A stretch of 47,530 nucleotides of DNA from an uncultured Methylocystaceae bacterium (GTDB lineage: Bacteria > Pseudomonadota > Alphaproteobacteria > Rhizobiales > Beijerinckiaceae), in NCBI GenBank assembly GCA_937870755.1, contig CALMZV010000072.1, positions 1 to 47,530 of the forward strand. Direction: 5' to 3'. The notes under the pieces were generated by a model that worked only from the letters and a program-made list of their open reading frames with translations, did no database searches and was not told the DNA's origin. Shown here in pieces: positions 7,280-15,766 of the stretch; positions within the stretch are counted from its first letter, which is position 1; each line of letters begins with the position of its first letter. The translations under genes were made by a program, and so were the position numbers.

Positions 7280-9463
7280 TCAGGCGACCGAGCGCGCCGG
7301 CAGCGCGGTGATTTTCGACGGATCCTCGCCCGCCGACTGACGTTCGAGGCGGCGCGAGATTTCCTCCGCCCCCACCGACGGCGAGAACAGATAGCCCTGC
7401 ATTTCGTGGCAGCCGAGCGCCTGCAGGAAGCGATGCTGCTCGCGCGTCTCCACGCCTTCGGCGGTGACGGTGAGGCCCAGCGCGCGGCCCAGATGCACGA
7501 TCGAATGGACGATGATCGCGCTTTCGCCGGTCGTCTCGACCGATTCCAGAAACGACTTGTCGATCTTGATCTTGTCGAAGGCGAAGCGCCGCAGATAGAT
7601 CAGGCTCGAATAGCCGGTGCCGAAATCGTCGAGCGCGAGCCGCACGCCGATCGCGCGCAGTTCGATCATCGAATCCTCGGCGCTGTCGGCGTCGGCGATG
7701 AGGATGCTCTCGGTCAGCTCCAGTTCCAGTTGCGCGGGGTCGACGCCTTCCTCGGCGAGCAGGCGCTCGACCATCGGCACGAAATCGCGCTGGCGGAACT
7801 GGATGCCCGATACGTTGACCGCCACCTTCAGACCCGGCCATTTCCTCACGTCCGACAGCGCGCGGCGCAGAACCCATTCGCCCAGTGGCAGAATGAGGCC
7901 GCATTCCTCAGCCAGCGTGATGAAATTCTGCGGCGAGATCAGTCCGTGCACCGGATGCGGCCAGCGCACCAGCGCCTCCACGCCCACCATGCGCACGCCG
8001 TCGATCGCCATCACCGGCTGATACTGCACGACGAGTTCGTCGTTCTCGATGGCCTTGCGCAGGTCGTCCTCGACCGCCTTTCGCATCTTGAGCTGTTCGC
8101 CCATGCGCTGTTCGTAGAAGCAATGGCGGTTGCGGCCCTCGTTCTTGGCGCGATAGAGCGCAAGATCGGCGCGTCGCATCAGTTCGTCGGCGTCGCGCGC
8201 GTCGTGCGGGCAGAGCGCGACGCCGATCGACATGGAGACGAACACTTTCGCGTTGCCGATGTCGATCGCCTCGCTGGTCGCCTCCAGCATCCGGCGCGCG
8301 AGGATCTCGGCGTCGCGCGGGCCGACGACGTCGGTCTGGATGATCGCGAATTCGTCGCCGCCGATGCGGGTGAGGCGGCCGGCCGAGCGCAGCAGGCTGG
8401 CCATGCGTTGCGTGATCGAGACGACGAGCCTGTCGCCGGCGGCGTGGCCGTAGGTGTCGTTGACCTCCTTGAACCGGTCGAGGTCGATGTAGAGGATCGC
8501 GAGGCCGCGATCGTTGACCGAGCGCCGCACGCGCTCGATCTCGCTTTCCAGCAGGCGGCCGAACATCAGCCGGTTGGGCAGGCCGGTCAGCATGTCCTGC
8601 GTGGCGGCGGCGTCGGAGCGCGCGCCGATGTCGGCGATCTCGCGCGTGACCTTGCGCGAATGGACGACGATCAGCACCGCGAACAGGGTCGAGAAACCCA
8701 GCAGCAGCGAGGCGAGCGTCTCGACGATGCGGTCGCCGGGCCGGGACGGGCGCCAGGCCAGCGCCACCGTCGGATGGCCGGCGATGGAAGCCGGGAAGAG
8801 CAACTGCGCCTGGTCGCCCGAGGGCGGCGGCGGATCGGCTACGATGTCGATGCGCGTGGTGTTGGCGCGCCGCGCCACCTCGGCGAACAGCGTATGGCCG
8901 AGCGGGCGCAGGGCGATGGCGGCGATGCGGCCGGCGTTGGCGCGCCGTTCGGCGCCGGGGAGCATCAGCGCCGCGAAATAGAGGTCGCCGCGCCCTGTCA
9001 CGACGCGCGCGCCCGCCAGTCCCCACCCGGCGGCGCCGGCTGCGTCGCCGGCGGCGGCGAGCGGGGCGAGCGCGGCGATCGCCTGACCCACGGGCAGCGC
9101 CCTGTCGTTCTGACCGTTGGTGCGCACCCGGTCGAGGTCGACGAGATAGGTCGTGTCCGGCTCGCCCGCGCCCAGACGGACCATTCCGTCCGCGCCGAAC
9201 GCCGGCGCGGTCGTCGGCAGCCTGGCGGCGAGCCCGCGCGCGTCGGTTTCGAACCCGCGCAGCGCCGTCCCGAGGGCGGCCTCGACCGCCGCCGTCTCGT
9301 CGCGCAGCGCCGCGGCGTTCTCGCGGTCGCGCGCCCAGAAGACGGCGAGCAGCGTCAGCACCAGCAGGAACGAGGTGACGATCGCGGTCGTGTAGAGCGT
9401 GCCGAGCCGGTTACCCGTTGATCCCGAAGGGAATTGTGAAGATGGCTTGATCTCTGTCGACAA
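7280..9463 (-). CDS. Membrane-bound GGDEF-EAL cyclic-di-GMP enzyme
   Basis: A 727-residue protein. A membrane helix (about residues 22-43) precedes a periplasmic sensor region, and a second helix (IVETLASLLLGFSTLFAVLI) lies near 250. The diguanylate cyclase domain follows (DMLTGLPNRLMF, DLDRFKEVNDTYGH, RIGGDEFA). The inhibitory I-site upstream of GGDEF reads RSAG rather than RxxD, so product inhibition is probably lost. The EAL domain keeps VEALVRW, NVSG, LELTES, DDFGTGYSSL and TAEGVETREQ, so phosphodiesterase activity looks possible. Both domains appear catalytically intact; net activity cannot be told. A TTTAACC element lies upstream. The sensor domain is not recognised. Confidence 0.93.
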   Translation of the reverse strand: MSTEIKPSSQFPSGSTGNRLGTLYTTAIVTSFLLVLTLLAVFWARDRENAAALRDETAAVEAALGTALRGFETDARGLAARLPTTAPAFGADGMVRLGAGEPDTTYLVDLDRVRTNGQNDRALPVGQAIAALAPLAAAGDAAGAAGWGLAGARVVTGRGDLYFAALMLPGAERRANAGRIAAIALRPLGHTLFAEVARRANTTRIDIVADPPPPSGDQAQLLFPASIAGHPTVALAWRPSRPGDRIVETLASLLLGFSTLFAVLIVVHSRKVTREIADIGARSDAAATQDMLTGLPNRLMFGRLLESEIERVRRSVNDRGLAILYIDLDRFKEVNDTYGHAAGDRLVVSITQRMASLLRSAGRLTRIGGDEFAIIQTDVVGPRDAEILARRMLEATSEAIDIGNAKVFVSMSIGVALCPHDARDADELMRRADLALYRAKNEGRNRHCFYEQRMGEQLKMRKAVEDDLRKAIENDELVVQYQPVMAIDGVRMVGVEALVRWPHPVHGLISPQNFITLAEECGLILPLGEWVLRRALSDVRKWPGLKVAVNVSGIQFRQRDFVPMVERLLAEEGVDPAQLELELTESILIADADSAEDSMIELRAIGVRLALDDFGTGYSSLIYLRRFAFDKIKIDKSFLESVETTGESAIIVHSIVHLGRALGLTVTAEGVETREQHRFLQALGCHEMQGYLFSPSVGAEEISRRLERQSAGEDPSKITALPARSVA

Positions 9464-9571
9464 GGGCCCGGTTCCGCGCGCAATGGATCGCCCACTCTAT
9501 CGGGCGCGGGGTTAAATTTGCGTTGGGGCAGATGGTTCGGGCAGGCGGGCCGGCCGCGCTTCGGGCGCGGT

Positions 9572-10294
9572 TCAGAGCAGGCCGGACGCCTTGAAGCTCG
9601 TATGGCCGTTGCGCCCGATGATGAGGTGGTCGTGGACCGCGATCCCCAAGAGCGAGGCGACGCTCGCGATCTCCTCGGTCATGCGGATGTCCGCCTTCGA
9701 GGGCGTGGGGTCGCCGGAGGGATGGTTGTGGGCGAGCACCAGCGCGCTCGCGCCCAGCTCCAGCGCGCGCCGGACGATCTCGCGCGGGTAGACGGGCGCA
9801 TGGTCGACCGTGCCTTCCGACTGCACTTCGTCGGCGATGAGGGCGTTCCTGCGGTCGAGGAACAGAATGCGGAACTGCTCGCGTTCGGCGTAGGCCATCG
9901 CGGCGCGGCAATAGTCGATCACGTCCTTGAAAGAACCCATGATCTGGCGTGTGCGCAACTGCTCGCGGCCGAGCCGGCGGGCGGCGGCCTCCACCACTTT
10001 CAGGTCGCCGATGGCGGCCTCTCCCAGGCCCGCGATTTCGCGCAGCCGCTCGGGCCGGGCCGCCAGCGCCTCGGAAAAAGAGCCGAAACGCTTGATGAGC
10101 GCCTTGGCGAGCGGTTTCACATCGCGCCGGGGGAGGGCGCGAAACAGCAGAAGCTCCATCAGTTCGTAGTCGGCGAGCGCCTCGCCGCCGGCCTCGGCGA
10201 AACGCGCGCGCAGCCGCTGGCGATGGCCGAGGAAATGGGCCGGCTCTTGCGCTGCGCCGCCGGCCGGCGGCTCGGAACCTGGCGATTTCTTCAT
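9572..10294 (-). CDS. radC: RadC family protein (JAMM/MPN fold)
   Basis: A 240-residue RadC-like protein. The N-terminal helix-hairpin-helix-like part reads [19 protein letters not shown] and [19 protein letters not shown]. The C-terminal JAMM domain holds [19 protein letters not shown], with both metal-binding His and the Asp, and VHDHLIIG. Despite the name, a role in DNA repair is unproven for the family. It lies 4 bp downstream of map on the same strand, so the two are likely co-transcribed. The ATG at 10294 gives MKKSPGSE. Confidence 0.93.
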   Translation of the reverse strand: MKKSPGSEPPAGGAAQEPAHFLGHRQRLRARFAEAGGEALADYELMELLLFRALPRRDVKPLAKALIKRFGSFSEALAARPERLREIAGLGEAAIGDLKVVEAAARRLGREQLRTRQIMGSFKDVIDYCRAAMAYAEREQFRILFLDRRNALIADEVQSEGTVDHAPVYPREIVRRALELGASALVLAHNHPSGDPTPSKADIRMTEEIASVASLLGIAVHDHLIIGRNGHTSFKASGLL

Positions 10295-10298
10295 GCCG

Positions 10299-11126
10299 TC
10301 AGGCGGAGCGGGTCGGCGGCCGGTCGAGTCCGGCGGGCGAGGCGGTGAAGATTTCCACGCCCGTGTCGGTCACGCCGACGGTGTGCTCGAACTGCGCCGA
10401 CAGCGAGCGGTCGCGCGTGACGGCGGTCCAGCCGTCGGACAGGACCTTCACGTTCGGCCGGCCGAGATTGATCATCGGCTCGATGGTGAAGAACATGCCC
10501 GGCTTCAGTTCCACGCCCTCGCCGCGCCGGCCGTAATGGAGGATGTTCGGCTCGTCGTGAAACAGACGGCCGAGACCGTGGCCGCAGAAATCGCGCACCA
10601 CCGAGCAGCGCTCGCCCTCGGCGAAATTCTGGATCGCGGCGCCGATGTCGCCGGTGCGCGCGCCGGGTTTGACCGCCGCCACGCCGCGCAGGAGAGATTC
10701 GTACGTCACGTCGATCAGCCGCTCGGCGCGCCGTGGAATTTCGCCGACCGCATACATGCGGCTCGAATCGCCGTGCCAGCCGTCCAGGATGAGCGTGACG
10801 TCGATGTTCAGTATGTCGCCCTCGCGCAGCGGCTTGTCGTCGGGAATGCCGTGGCAGACGACGTGGTTGATGGAGGTGCAGATCGACTTGCGGTAGCCGC
10901 GGTAGTCGAGCGGGGCGGGATAGGCGCCGTGGTCCATCGCGAACTGGAAGGCGAGGTCGTCGAGCCGTTGCGTCGTCACGCCTGGCTTCACCTCCGCCAC
11001 CAGCATGTCCAACGCCAGCGCCGTCAGCCGGCCGGCCCTGCGCATCGGCTCGAAATCCTCGGCGCGATGAAGCTTGATCTGGCCGGTCTTGCGGCCGGGC
11101 GCGACGGAGGCGTCGACGAAAATCAT
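10299..11126 (-). CDS. map: Type I methionine aminopeptidase
   Basis: A 275-residue type I enzyme that removes initiator Met from nascent proteins. Metal ligands are visible: the Asp of [20 protein letters not shown], the His of [15 protein letters not shown], the Glu of FFTIEPMIN and the Glu of [12 protein letters not shown]. The conserved [11 protein letters not shown] is also present. It begins at the ATG at 11126 ([20 protein letters not shown]) and is followed directly by radC. The Met-rich zinc-finger extension of eukaryotic forms is absent, as expected. Confidence 0.96.
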   Translation of the reverse strand: MIFVDASVAPGRKTGQIKLHRAEDFEPMRRAGRLTALALDMLVAEVKPGVTTQRLDDLAFQFAMDHGAYPAPLDYRGYRKSICTSINHVVCHGIPDDKPLREGDILNIDVTLILDGWHGDSSRMYAVGEIPRRAERLIDVTYESLLRGVAAVKPGARTGDIGAAIQNFAEGERCSVVRDFCGHGLGRLFHDEPNILHYGRRGEGVELKPGMFFTIEPMINLGRPNVKVLSDGWTAVTRDRSLSAQFEHTVGVTDTGVEIFTASPAGLDRPPTRSA

Positions 11127-11394
11127 GGAAGGGTCCGGTCTATGGGATTTCGATCCAATCTAGGCGAATTGGCGCGCCGCACAAGAGCGCACGGGCATCT
11201 GGCGCGGCGGGCCGGGGCCGTGATAGAGGCGCAAATCGCCCATTGGAACGCCGCCCCTGAGCCTCGCCCAGTTTCCCGCCGCGCACGACCCACCGGCCTT
11301 CGGCGCACATGCGCCGCGCGGCCTGACGGCGCGGCTCGTCGCCGCATCGCGCGCGGCGTCGGCCGGCTGGTTCGGCCGGCGCGCCAGCGGCCTC

Positions 11395-12126
11395 ATGCGG
11401 GCCCTCGGCATGCGGGCGCTGCGCGGCCGGCCGGCGGACGTGGAATCGTTCGGCGCGCGCATGCGGCTCCACCCGCACGACAATCTGTGCGAGCGGCGTC
11501 TCCTGTTCACGCCGCAGCATTTCGACTCGCGCGAACTGGCGCTGCTGGCCGCGCGCATGAAGCCCGACATCGTGTTTCTGGACGTCGGCGCCAATGTCGG
11601 CGGCTACAGCCTGTTCGTGGCCGCGCAATCGGGGCCGCGCGCGCGCATCCTCGCCATCGAGCCGCAGCCCGACATCCATGCGCGGCTCGTCTACAACATT
11701 CGCCAGAACGCGTTCGCCACGATCAAGACGCTCGAATGCGCTCTCGCCGACCGCGCGGGCGAGGCGGTTCTGTTCGTGGACGGCGCCAACCGCGGCGAAA
11801 GCTCCATGCGCGTTCTGCCGGCGGTGGAGGGGGGCAGCGTGCGCGTGCGCGCGCAGACGCTGGCCGATGTGGCGGCGGCCGAGGGGCTGACGCATATCGA
11901 CGCGCTCAAGCTCGACTGCGAAGGCGCCGAAGACCTCATCCTGGAGCCGTTCTTTCGCACGGCGGCCAGCGAGCTCTGGCCGAAACTGATGATCATCGAG
12001 CGCAATCCGCAGCGCTGGTGCGTGGATTTGTTCGGGCTGGTGCGCGCACGGGGCTATCGCGAGACGTTGCGAACGTCGCAAAATATCGCGTTCGAATTGC
12101 AAGACGACGGGGGACACGCCGCATGA
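11395..12126 (+). CDS. FkbM family methyltransferase (start uncertain)
   Basis: From the ATG at 11395 the product has 243 residues and an S-adenosylmethionine-binding FkbM fold: VFLDVGANVGGYSLF, ILAIEPQPDIHARL, then HIDALKLDCEGAED and PKLMIIERNP. Substrate is unknown; family members methylate sugars or lipids. Coding-like sequence in the same frame extends upstream to about 11227 (SLAQFPAAHDPPAFGAHAPR), but with no ATG, GTG or TTG. One extra C in the run at 11254-11257 would join this to a TTG at 11243. The true N-terminus may therefore be about 50 residues longer. It overlaps the CinA-like gene by 4 bp. Confidence 0.83.
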   Translation: MRALGMRALRGRPADVESFGARMRLHPHDNLCERRLLFTPQHFDSRELALLAARMKPDIVFLDVGANVGGYSLFVAAQSGPRARILAIEPQPDIHARLVYNIRQNAFATIKTLECALADRAGEAVLFVDGANRGESSMRVLPAVEGGSVRVRAQTLADVAAAEGLTHIDALKLDCEGAEDLILEPFFRTAASELWPKLMIIERNPQRWCVDLFGLVRARGYRETLRTSQNIAFELQDDGGHAA

Positions 12127-12878
12127 GCGCCACGATCACAGCCGCCGTTCTGGTCATCGGCGACGAAATCCTGTCAGGTCGCACGAAGGACAAGAACATC
12201 GGCTATATCGCCGATTATCTGATGCAGATCGGCATCGACCTTTGTGAAGTGCGCATCGTGCCGGACATCGAGGCGGAGATCGTGGCTTCCGTCAATGCGC
12301 TGCGCGCGCGCTACACCTATGTGTTCACCACCGGCGGCATCGGCCCGACGCACGACGACATCACCGCCGACAGCATCGCCAGGGCTTTCGGCGTCGGCAT
12401 TTCCGAACATCCGCGCGCCATCGAACTGCTGCTCACGCGCATCAGGCCGGAGGATCTGAACGAGGCGCGCCGGCGCATGGCGCGCATTCCGCACGGCGCG
12501 GAACTCGTCGAGAACCGCGTGTCGACCGCCCCCGGCTTCATGATCGACAACGTGATCGTGATGGCGGGCGTGCCATCGATCATGCAGGCGATGCTCGACA
12601 ACGTGACGCCCCGTTTGCAGACGGGCGCGAAAATGCTGCTGGAAACGATCGAGGCCGGGCAGTTGCCGGAAGGGCTCTACGCGGCCGATCTGAGCGCGAT
12701 CGCGGAAAAATACCCGAACGCCTCCATCGGCTCCTATCCCTCGTTCGCAACCGGCGCGTTCCGCAACCAGATCGTCGTGCGCTCCAAGGACCGCGGCGTG
12801 CTCGACGCCGCCTGCGCTGACGTGCGCGCGATGCTGGCGCGGCTGACGGAGGCGCGCGCGAAGACCCAGCGCACATGA
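12123..12878 (+). CDS. CinA-like competence/damage-inducible molybdopterin-binding protein
   Basis: A 251-residue protein with the N-terminal CinA (MoCF-like) domain: [20 protein letters not shown] at the start, then [20 protein letters not shown] and [20 protein letters not shown]. The C-terminal nicotinamide-nucleotide amidase half found in full CinA is absent, which is common in alphaproteobacteria where that part is a separate gene. CinA-type domains act as ADP-ribose/CoA pyrophosphatases in characterised members; activity here is inferred only. It is coupled by ATGA overlaps to the FkbM gene before it and gpt after it. Confidence 0.9.
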   Translation: MSATITAAVLVIGDEILSGRTKDKNIGYIADYLMQIGIDLCEVRIVPDIEAEIVASVNALRARYTYVFTTGGIGPTHDDITADSIARAFGVGISEHPRAIELLLTRIRPEDLNEARRRMARIPHGAELVENRVSTAPGFMIDNVIVMAGVPSIMQAMLDNVTPRLQTGAKMLLETIEAGQLPEGLYAADLSAIAEKYPNASIGSYPSFATGAFRNQIVVRSKDRGVLDAACADVRAMLARLTEARAKTQRT

Positions 12879-13378
12879 CGGCCGGGCAGGAAAAATTCTT
12901 TCCCGTCTCGTGGGAGCAGTTCCATCGCGACGCGCGTGCGCTCGCCTGGCGTCTGGCCGGACAGGGGCCGTTCGACACGCTGGTGGCGGTGACGCGCGGC
13001 GGGCTCGTGCCGGCCGCGATCGTGGCGCGCGAACTCAATCTGCGCATCGTCGAGACGGTGTCCGTGTCCAGCTATGCGGGCGACGCGACGGCGCCGGAGA
13101 CCGAGCAGGGCGGCGTGGAGATCCTCAAGCCGATCGCAGCCGACATTCTCGCCGCGCGCGGCGCCGGCGTGCTGGTGGTGGACGATCTGGTCGACACCGG
13201 CGCGACGCTCAGGCGTTTGCGCGAGCTGCTGCCGCGCGCCCACTATGCAACCGTCTACGCCAAGCCCGCCGGTCGCCCGCTCGTCGACACGTTCGTGACC
13301 GAAGTCTCGCAGGACACGTGGATCAATTTTCCGTGGGACCTCGGGCTCGCCTTCCAGCCGCCGATCGGGCGCGGCTGA
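12875..13378 (+). CDS. gpt: Xanthine(-guanine) phosphoribosyltransferase
   Basis: A 167-residue purine salvage enzyme that converts xanthine, guanine or hypoxanthine and PRPP to the nucleotide. The PRPP loop is [20 protein letters not shown], the N-terminal block is [20 protein letters not shown], and the C-terminus WINFPWDLG is characteristic of Gpt. Its length matches the family. The ATG at 12875 overlaps the previous stop. Its stop abuts the stop of the convergent glycosyltransferase gene with no base between them, leaving no room for separate terminators. Confidence 0.95.
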   Translation: MTAGQEKFFPVSWEQFHRDARALAWRLAGQGPFDTLVAVTRGGLVPAAIVARELNLRIVETVSVSSYAGDATAPETEQGGVEILKPIAADILAARGAGVLVVDDLVDTGATLRRLRELLPRAHYATVYAKPAGRPLVDTFVTEVSQDTWINFPWDLGLAFQPPIGRG

Positions 13379-14554
13379 TCAGCGCCCCGTCATCACGCCG
13401 TCGAGCCGCGCGCGGATGATGGCGCGCGAGTCGACGGACACGAGCGGGCGCACCTCCTGCGCCAGCGCGCGCGCACGGGCGCGCATCGCGTCGTCTTCGT
13501 ATGCCGCCCGTATGGACGCGCGCAGCGCGGATGCGTCCGCGGCGCGCGGCAGGCGCGCGAGCACGCCCGCCTCCTGTCCCTTGCGCGCATGATATTCCTG
13601 TTCGAGATGCTGCGGCGTCGCGATATGCGGCAGGCCGGCGGCCAGCCCGAGGCACAGCGTGCCGTGCTGGGCGGCGTGGATCATCAGCCGCGAGCGGCGC
13701 GCGATCAGGTCCGGCGGCACGGGCGCGGCCTCGACCACGATATGCGACGCGGCGGCCAGCCGCGCGCGCGTATCGTCGGTCGCGCCGGGCGCATACATGC
13801 GCACCGGCAGGGCGAGCGCCAGGAGCGCTTCCACGAGCGCGGGGTCGTCGAGTTCGCCCGACGAGAAATAGCCGAAGATTTCGTCGCCGCGCTCGGCCGG
13901 CGCGATGCTGTCGACCGGCGGCAGGTAGTCGCGCGTGCGCTGCGCCCGATAGGGATCGAGAAACGGCAGCGAGCGCACGAGCTGATCGTCGCAGCCGTAA
14001 ATTTCCGGGGCATGCGCGATTGGCGGCGCGCCGAAATGCGCAAGCGCTTCACCGACCGCCGCGACGATGTCGCGTTCGTCGTGGATCCGCGTGGCGTGTT
14101 CGGCGATGAACGGGGGGAACCGCTCGAGTTCGGCGGGCGGAAGGGCGTAGCCGTTCCCCATCGCGACCGAGGCCACGCCGAGCGTGCGCGCGGCCAGTGT
14201 GGCGCAGGGCGCAAAATCGGCGACCACGAGGCCGACGCGACGCTGGACGATCACCTCGCGCCACCAGCCGATCTGGCGAACGAGGAAGGCGGGATCGCGA
14301 AAGCCGATTTCGGCCAGAAACTCGCCCCAGGTCGACGTCACGACGCCGAGCGCCTTGCGCGCGGACGCATCGTACCCAAGCCGGGCGGCCTGAAACACCG
14401 CCCCGCACGCGCCTTCAAGCTCGCGCGCATGCTCCATGCGGCAGAGCGCGGCGTCGATCATCGCCGGCGCGCAGAGCGCGTCGGCGACCCGTTTCAATGT
14501 GGTGAGATGACCGCGCCCGGCGCCGCCTTCCCAGGCGAGCAGAACGCGCGGCAC
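13379..14554 (-). CDS. GT-B type glycosyltransferase
   Basis: A 391-residue protein starting at GTG 14554. The N-terminus VLLAWEGGAGRGHLTTLKRV resembles the glycine-rich acceptor-side loop of MGT/MurG-like GT-B enzymes. The C-terminal donor-binding region contains HAAQHGTLCLGLAAGLPHIA followed by TPQHLEQEYHARKGQ, matching the sugar-nucleotide site of GT1-like enzymes. Substrate and pathway are unknown. It is convergent with gpt. The beta-barrel protein gene lies 14 bp upstream on the same strand, so the two may be co-transcribed, but no functional link is evident. Confidence 0.78.
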   Translation of the reverse strand: MPRVLLAWEGGAGRGHLTTLKRVADALCAPAMIDAALCRMEHARELEGACGAVFQAARLGYDASARKALGVVTSTWGEFLAEIGFRDPAFLVRQIGWWREVIVQRRVGLVVADFAPCATLAARTLGVASVAMGNGYALPPAELERFPPFIAEHATRIHDERDIVAAVGEALAHFGAPPIAHAPEIYGCDDQLVRSLPFLDPYRAQRTRDYLPPVDSIAPAERGDEIFGYFSSGELDDPALVEALLALALPVRMYAPGATDDTRARLAAASHIVVEAAPVPPDLIARRSRLMIHAAQHGTLCLGLAAGLPHIATPQHLEQEYHARKGQEAGVLARLPRAADASALRASIRAAYEDDAMRARARALAQEVRPLVSVDSRAIIRARLDGVMTGR

Positions 14555-14568
14555 CTGTTAAGCCGGCC

Positions 14569-15447
14569 TCAGTTGAGGGTTTCGCACGGGCCGCAGGGGC
14601 ACTCGTTCGTCGGTGGCGTGGGCGCGGCCGCCGGGATCGGCAGGGCGCCGTAGCGCGCGGCGTTGGAAGCGGCGAACATGTCGTCCTTCAGCCAGGTCGG
14701 CGGGTCGTCCTGACGGTGGCGGGCGATCAGGCTCTTGTCCTTCTGCCCGAAATAGACCTTCACGCCGAACATCGCGGCCTTGTAGTCGCGCTCGCCGATG
14801 CGGCCTTCCGCGAAACCGGAAATCGCCATGCCGCCGGAACGCACCAGCAGCGCCTCCGTGCCGAGCGAGGCCGCGTGACGGCCGCCGACATACCGGTGGC
14901 CGACCGACAGTTTCCAGTTGTCCGTCGCGTAGAACGACACGTCGATCATGTCGAAGAAGCTCGTGCGGCGCGGGCCGAGGCTCACGAGCCAGCCGCCGGG
15001 CGTGAAGCCGAGCAGACCCCAGCGCGCGCCCGATTCGAATTCCGCGCCGACGACGCCCGACAGCGTGATGCGGTCGAGATAGGCCGCCCCTTCGACGCCG
15101 ACGCGCGACACCGTCGCGCCGAAGGCGCCGACGCGCATGACCGACCCGTAGACGCCCAGAAGCGCGCGCGAGGGATCGCGCCAGAACAGATGCGCCGCGC
15201 CGCCGCCCGTCACGCGGCCGCGATAGCCGGCCACGAGGCCGTCCACCTGCACGCCGAAACTATGTCCGAGCGGAATGGAAACCGAGGGAATGGCGCCGCC
15301 GGTGAAGTGCGACCGCCGCCACGGCCAGCGCGAATCGACCCAGCCGCCGAAAGCCTCGATCTTGCCGTTGACGCCGTCGACCGCAGGAAGCTGCGTGAAG
15401 ATCGGCGGGGCCGGATCGACCGCGCGGCGCGGCAGATCGGCGGCCAT
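14569..15447 (-). CDS. Outer-membrane beta-barrel-like protein, signal peptide apparently frameshifted off
   Basis: From the first in-frame ATG (15447) the product has 292 residues and begins AADLPRRAVDPAP, which looks like a mature exported protein. The body alternates polar and hydrophobic residues in beta-strand style (SFGVQVDGLVAGYRGRVTGG, NWKLSVGHRYVGGRHAASLG) and has a Cys-containing end, ECPCGPCETLN. In frame upstream there are 31 codons with no usable start that spell a good signal peptide, KHSTLARLLATTALGFGASG followed by VAMA. Removing one G from the five-G run would join this to an ATG at 15526. Function is unknown; the gene may be intact in the cell if the run is miscalled. Confidence 0.72.
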   Translation of the reverse strand: MAADLPRRAVDPAPPIFTQLPAVDGVNGKIEAFGGWVDSRWPWRRSHFTGGAIPSVSIPLGHSFGVQVDGLVAGYRGRVTGGGAAHLFWRDPSRALLGVYGSVMRVGAFGATVSRVGVEGAAYLDRITLSGVVGAEFESGARWGLLGFTPGGWLVSLGPRRTSFFDMIDVSFYATDNWKLSVGHRYVGGRHAASLGTEALLVRSGGMAISGFAEGRIGERDYKAAMFGVKVYFGQKDKSLIARHRQDDPPTWLKDDMFAASNAARYGALPIPAAAPTPPTNECPCGPCETLN

Positions 15448-15526
15448 GGCGACGCCGCTCGCGCCGAAGCCCAGCGCGGTGGTGGCCAGCAGGCGCGCGA
15501 GTGTCGAGTGCTTCGTAAACCCCCAT
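15448..15526 (-). other. Orphaned signal-peptide coding segment with a G-run frameshift
   Basis: On the minus strand ATG at 15526 is followed by GGGGG (15524-15520). Read as is, the ATG frame runs into an unrelated ORF (MGVYEALDT). With one G fewer it gives MGFTKHSTLARLLATTALGF and then GASGVAMA before the mature sequence. This explains why the downstream coding frame has no start. Either a base-calling error or slipped-strand variation would produce it. Confidence 0.7.
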
Positions 15527-15631
15527 GAACACGTAACGCATCATGGCTACGCCGACGGTCGCGCGCGAGCAATGCGCCAGAACAGATTCGAGTTAATTGA
15601 ATCTAAACTGTAGCGGAAAAGACACGGAATC

Positions 15632-15718
15632 TGGTGCGGACGGCGGGGGTCGAACCCGCACGGGGAATTCCCCGAGGGATTTTAAGTCCCTTGCGTCTAC
15701 CGGTTTCGCCACGTCCGC
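15632..15718 (-). tRNA. tRNA-Leu (anticodon UAA)
   Basis: The minus strand from 15718 reads GCGGACGTGGCGAAACCGG and so on to CCGTCCGCACCA. The acceptor stem GCGGACG pairs with CGTCCGC, the anticodon stem-loop is AGGGA-CTTAAAA-TCCCT with anticodon TAA, there is a long variable arm (CGGGGAATTCCCCG) as expected of a class II tRNA, the T-arm is GCGGGTTCGACCCCCGC, and CCA is encoded. Total length is 87 bases. It decodes UUA, a rare codon in this GC-rich genome, and UUG by wobble. Confidence 0.97.
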
Positions 15719-15766
15719 TCATGTCGGGCATAGCGCGCGCCGGGCGCAGGGTTCAAGCGGTATCGG

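Noticed and set aside
7247-9421. 724-codon rightward ORF
   Set aside because: It is the antisense shadow of the GGDEF-EAL gene, caused by high GC; composition is Arg/His/Ala-rich without any domain.
10293-12878. 861-codon rightward ORF covering map, FkbM and CinA-like genes
   Set aside because: Only its last 251 codons (from 12123) are the CinA-like gene; the rest is antisense to map or out of frame with the FkbM gene.
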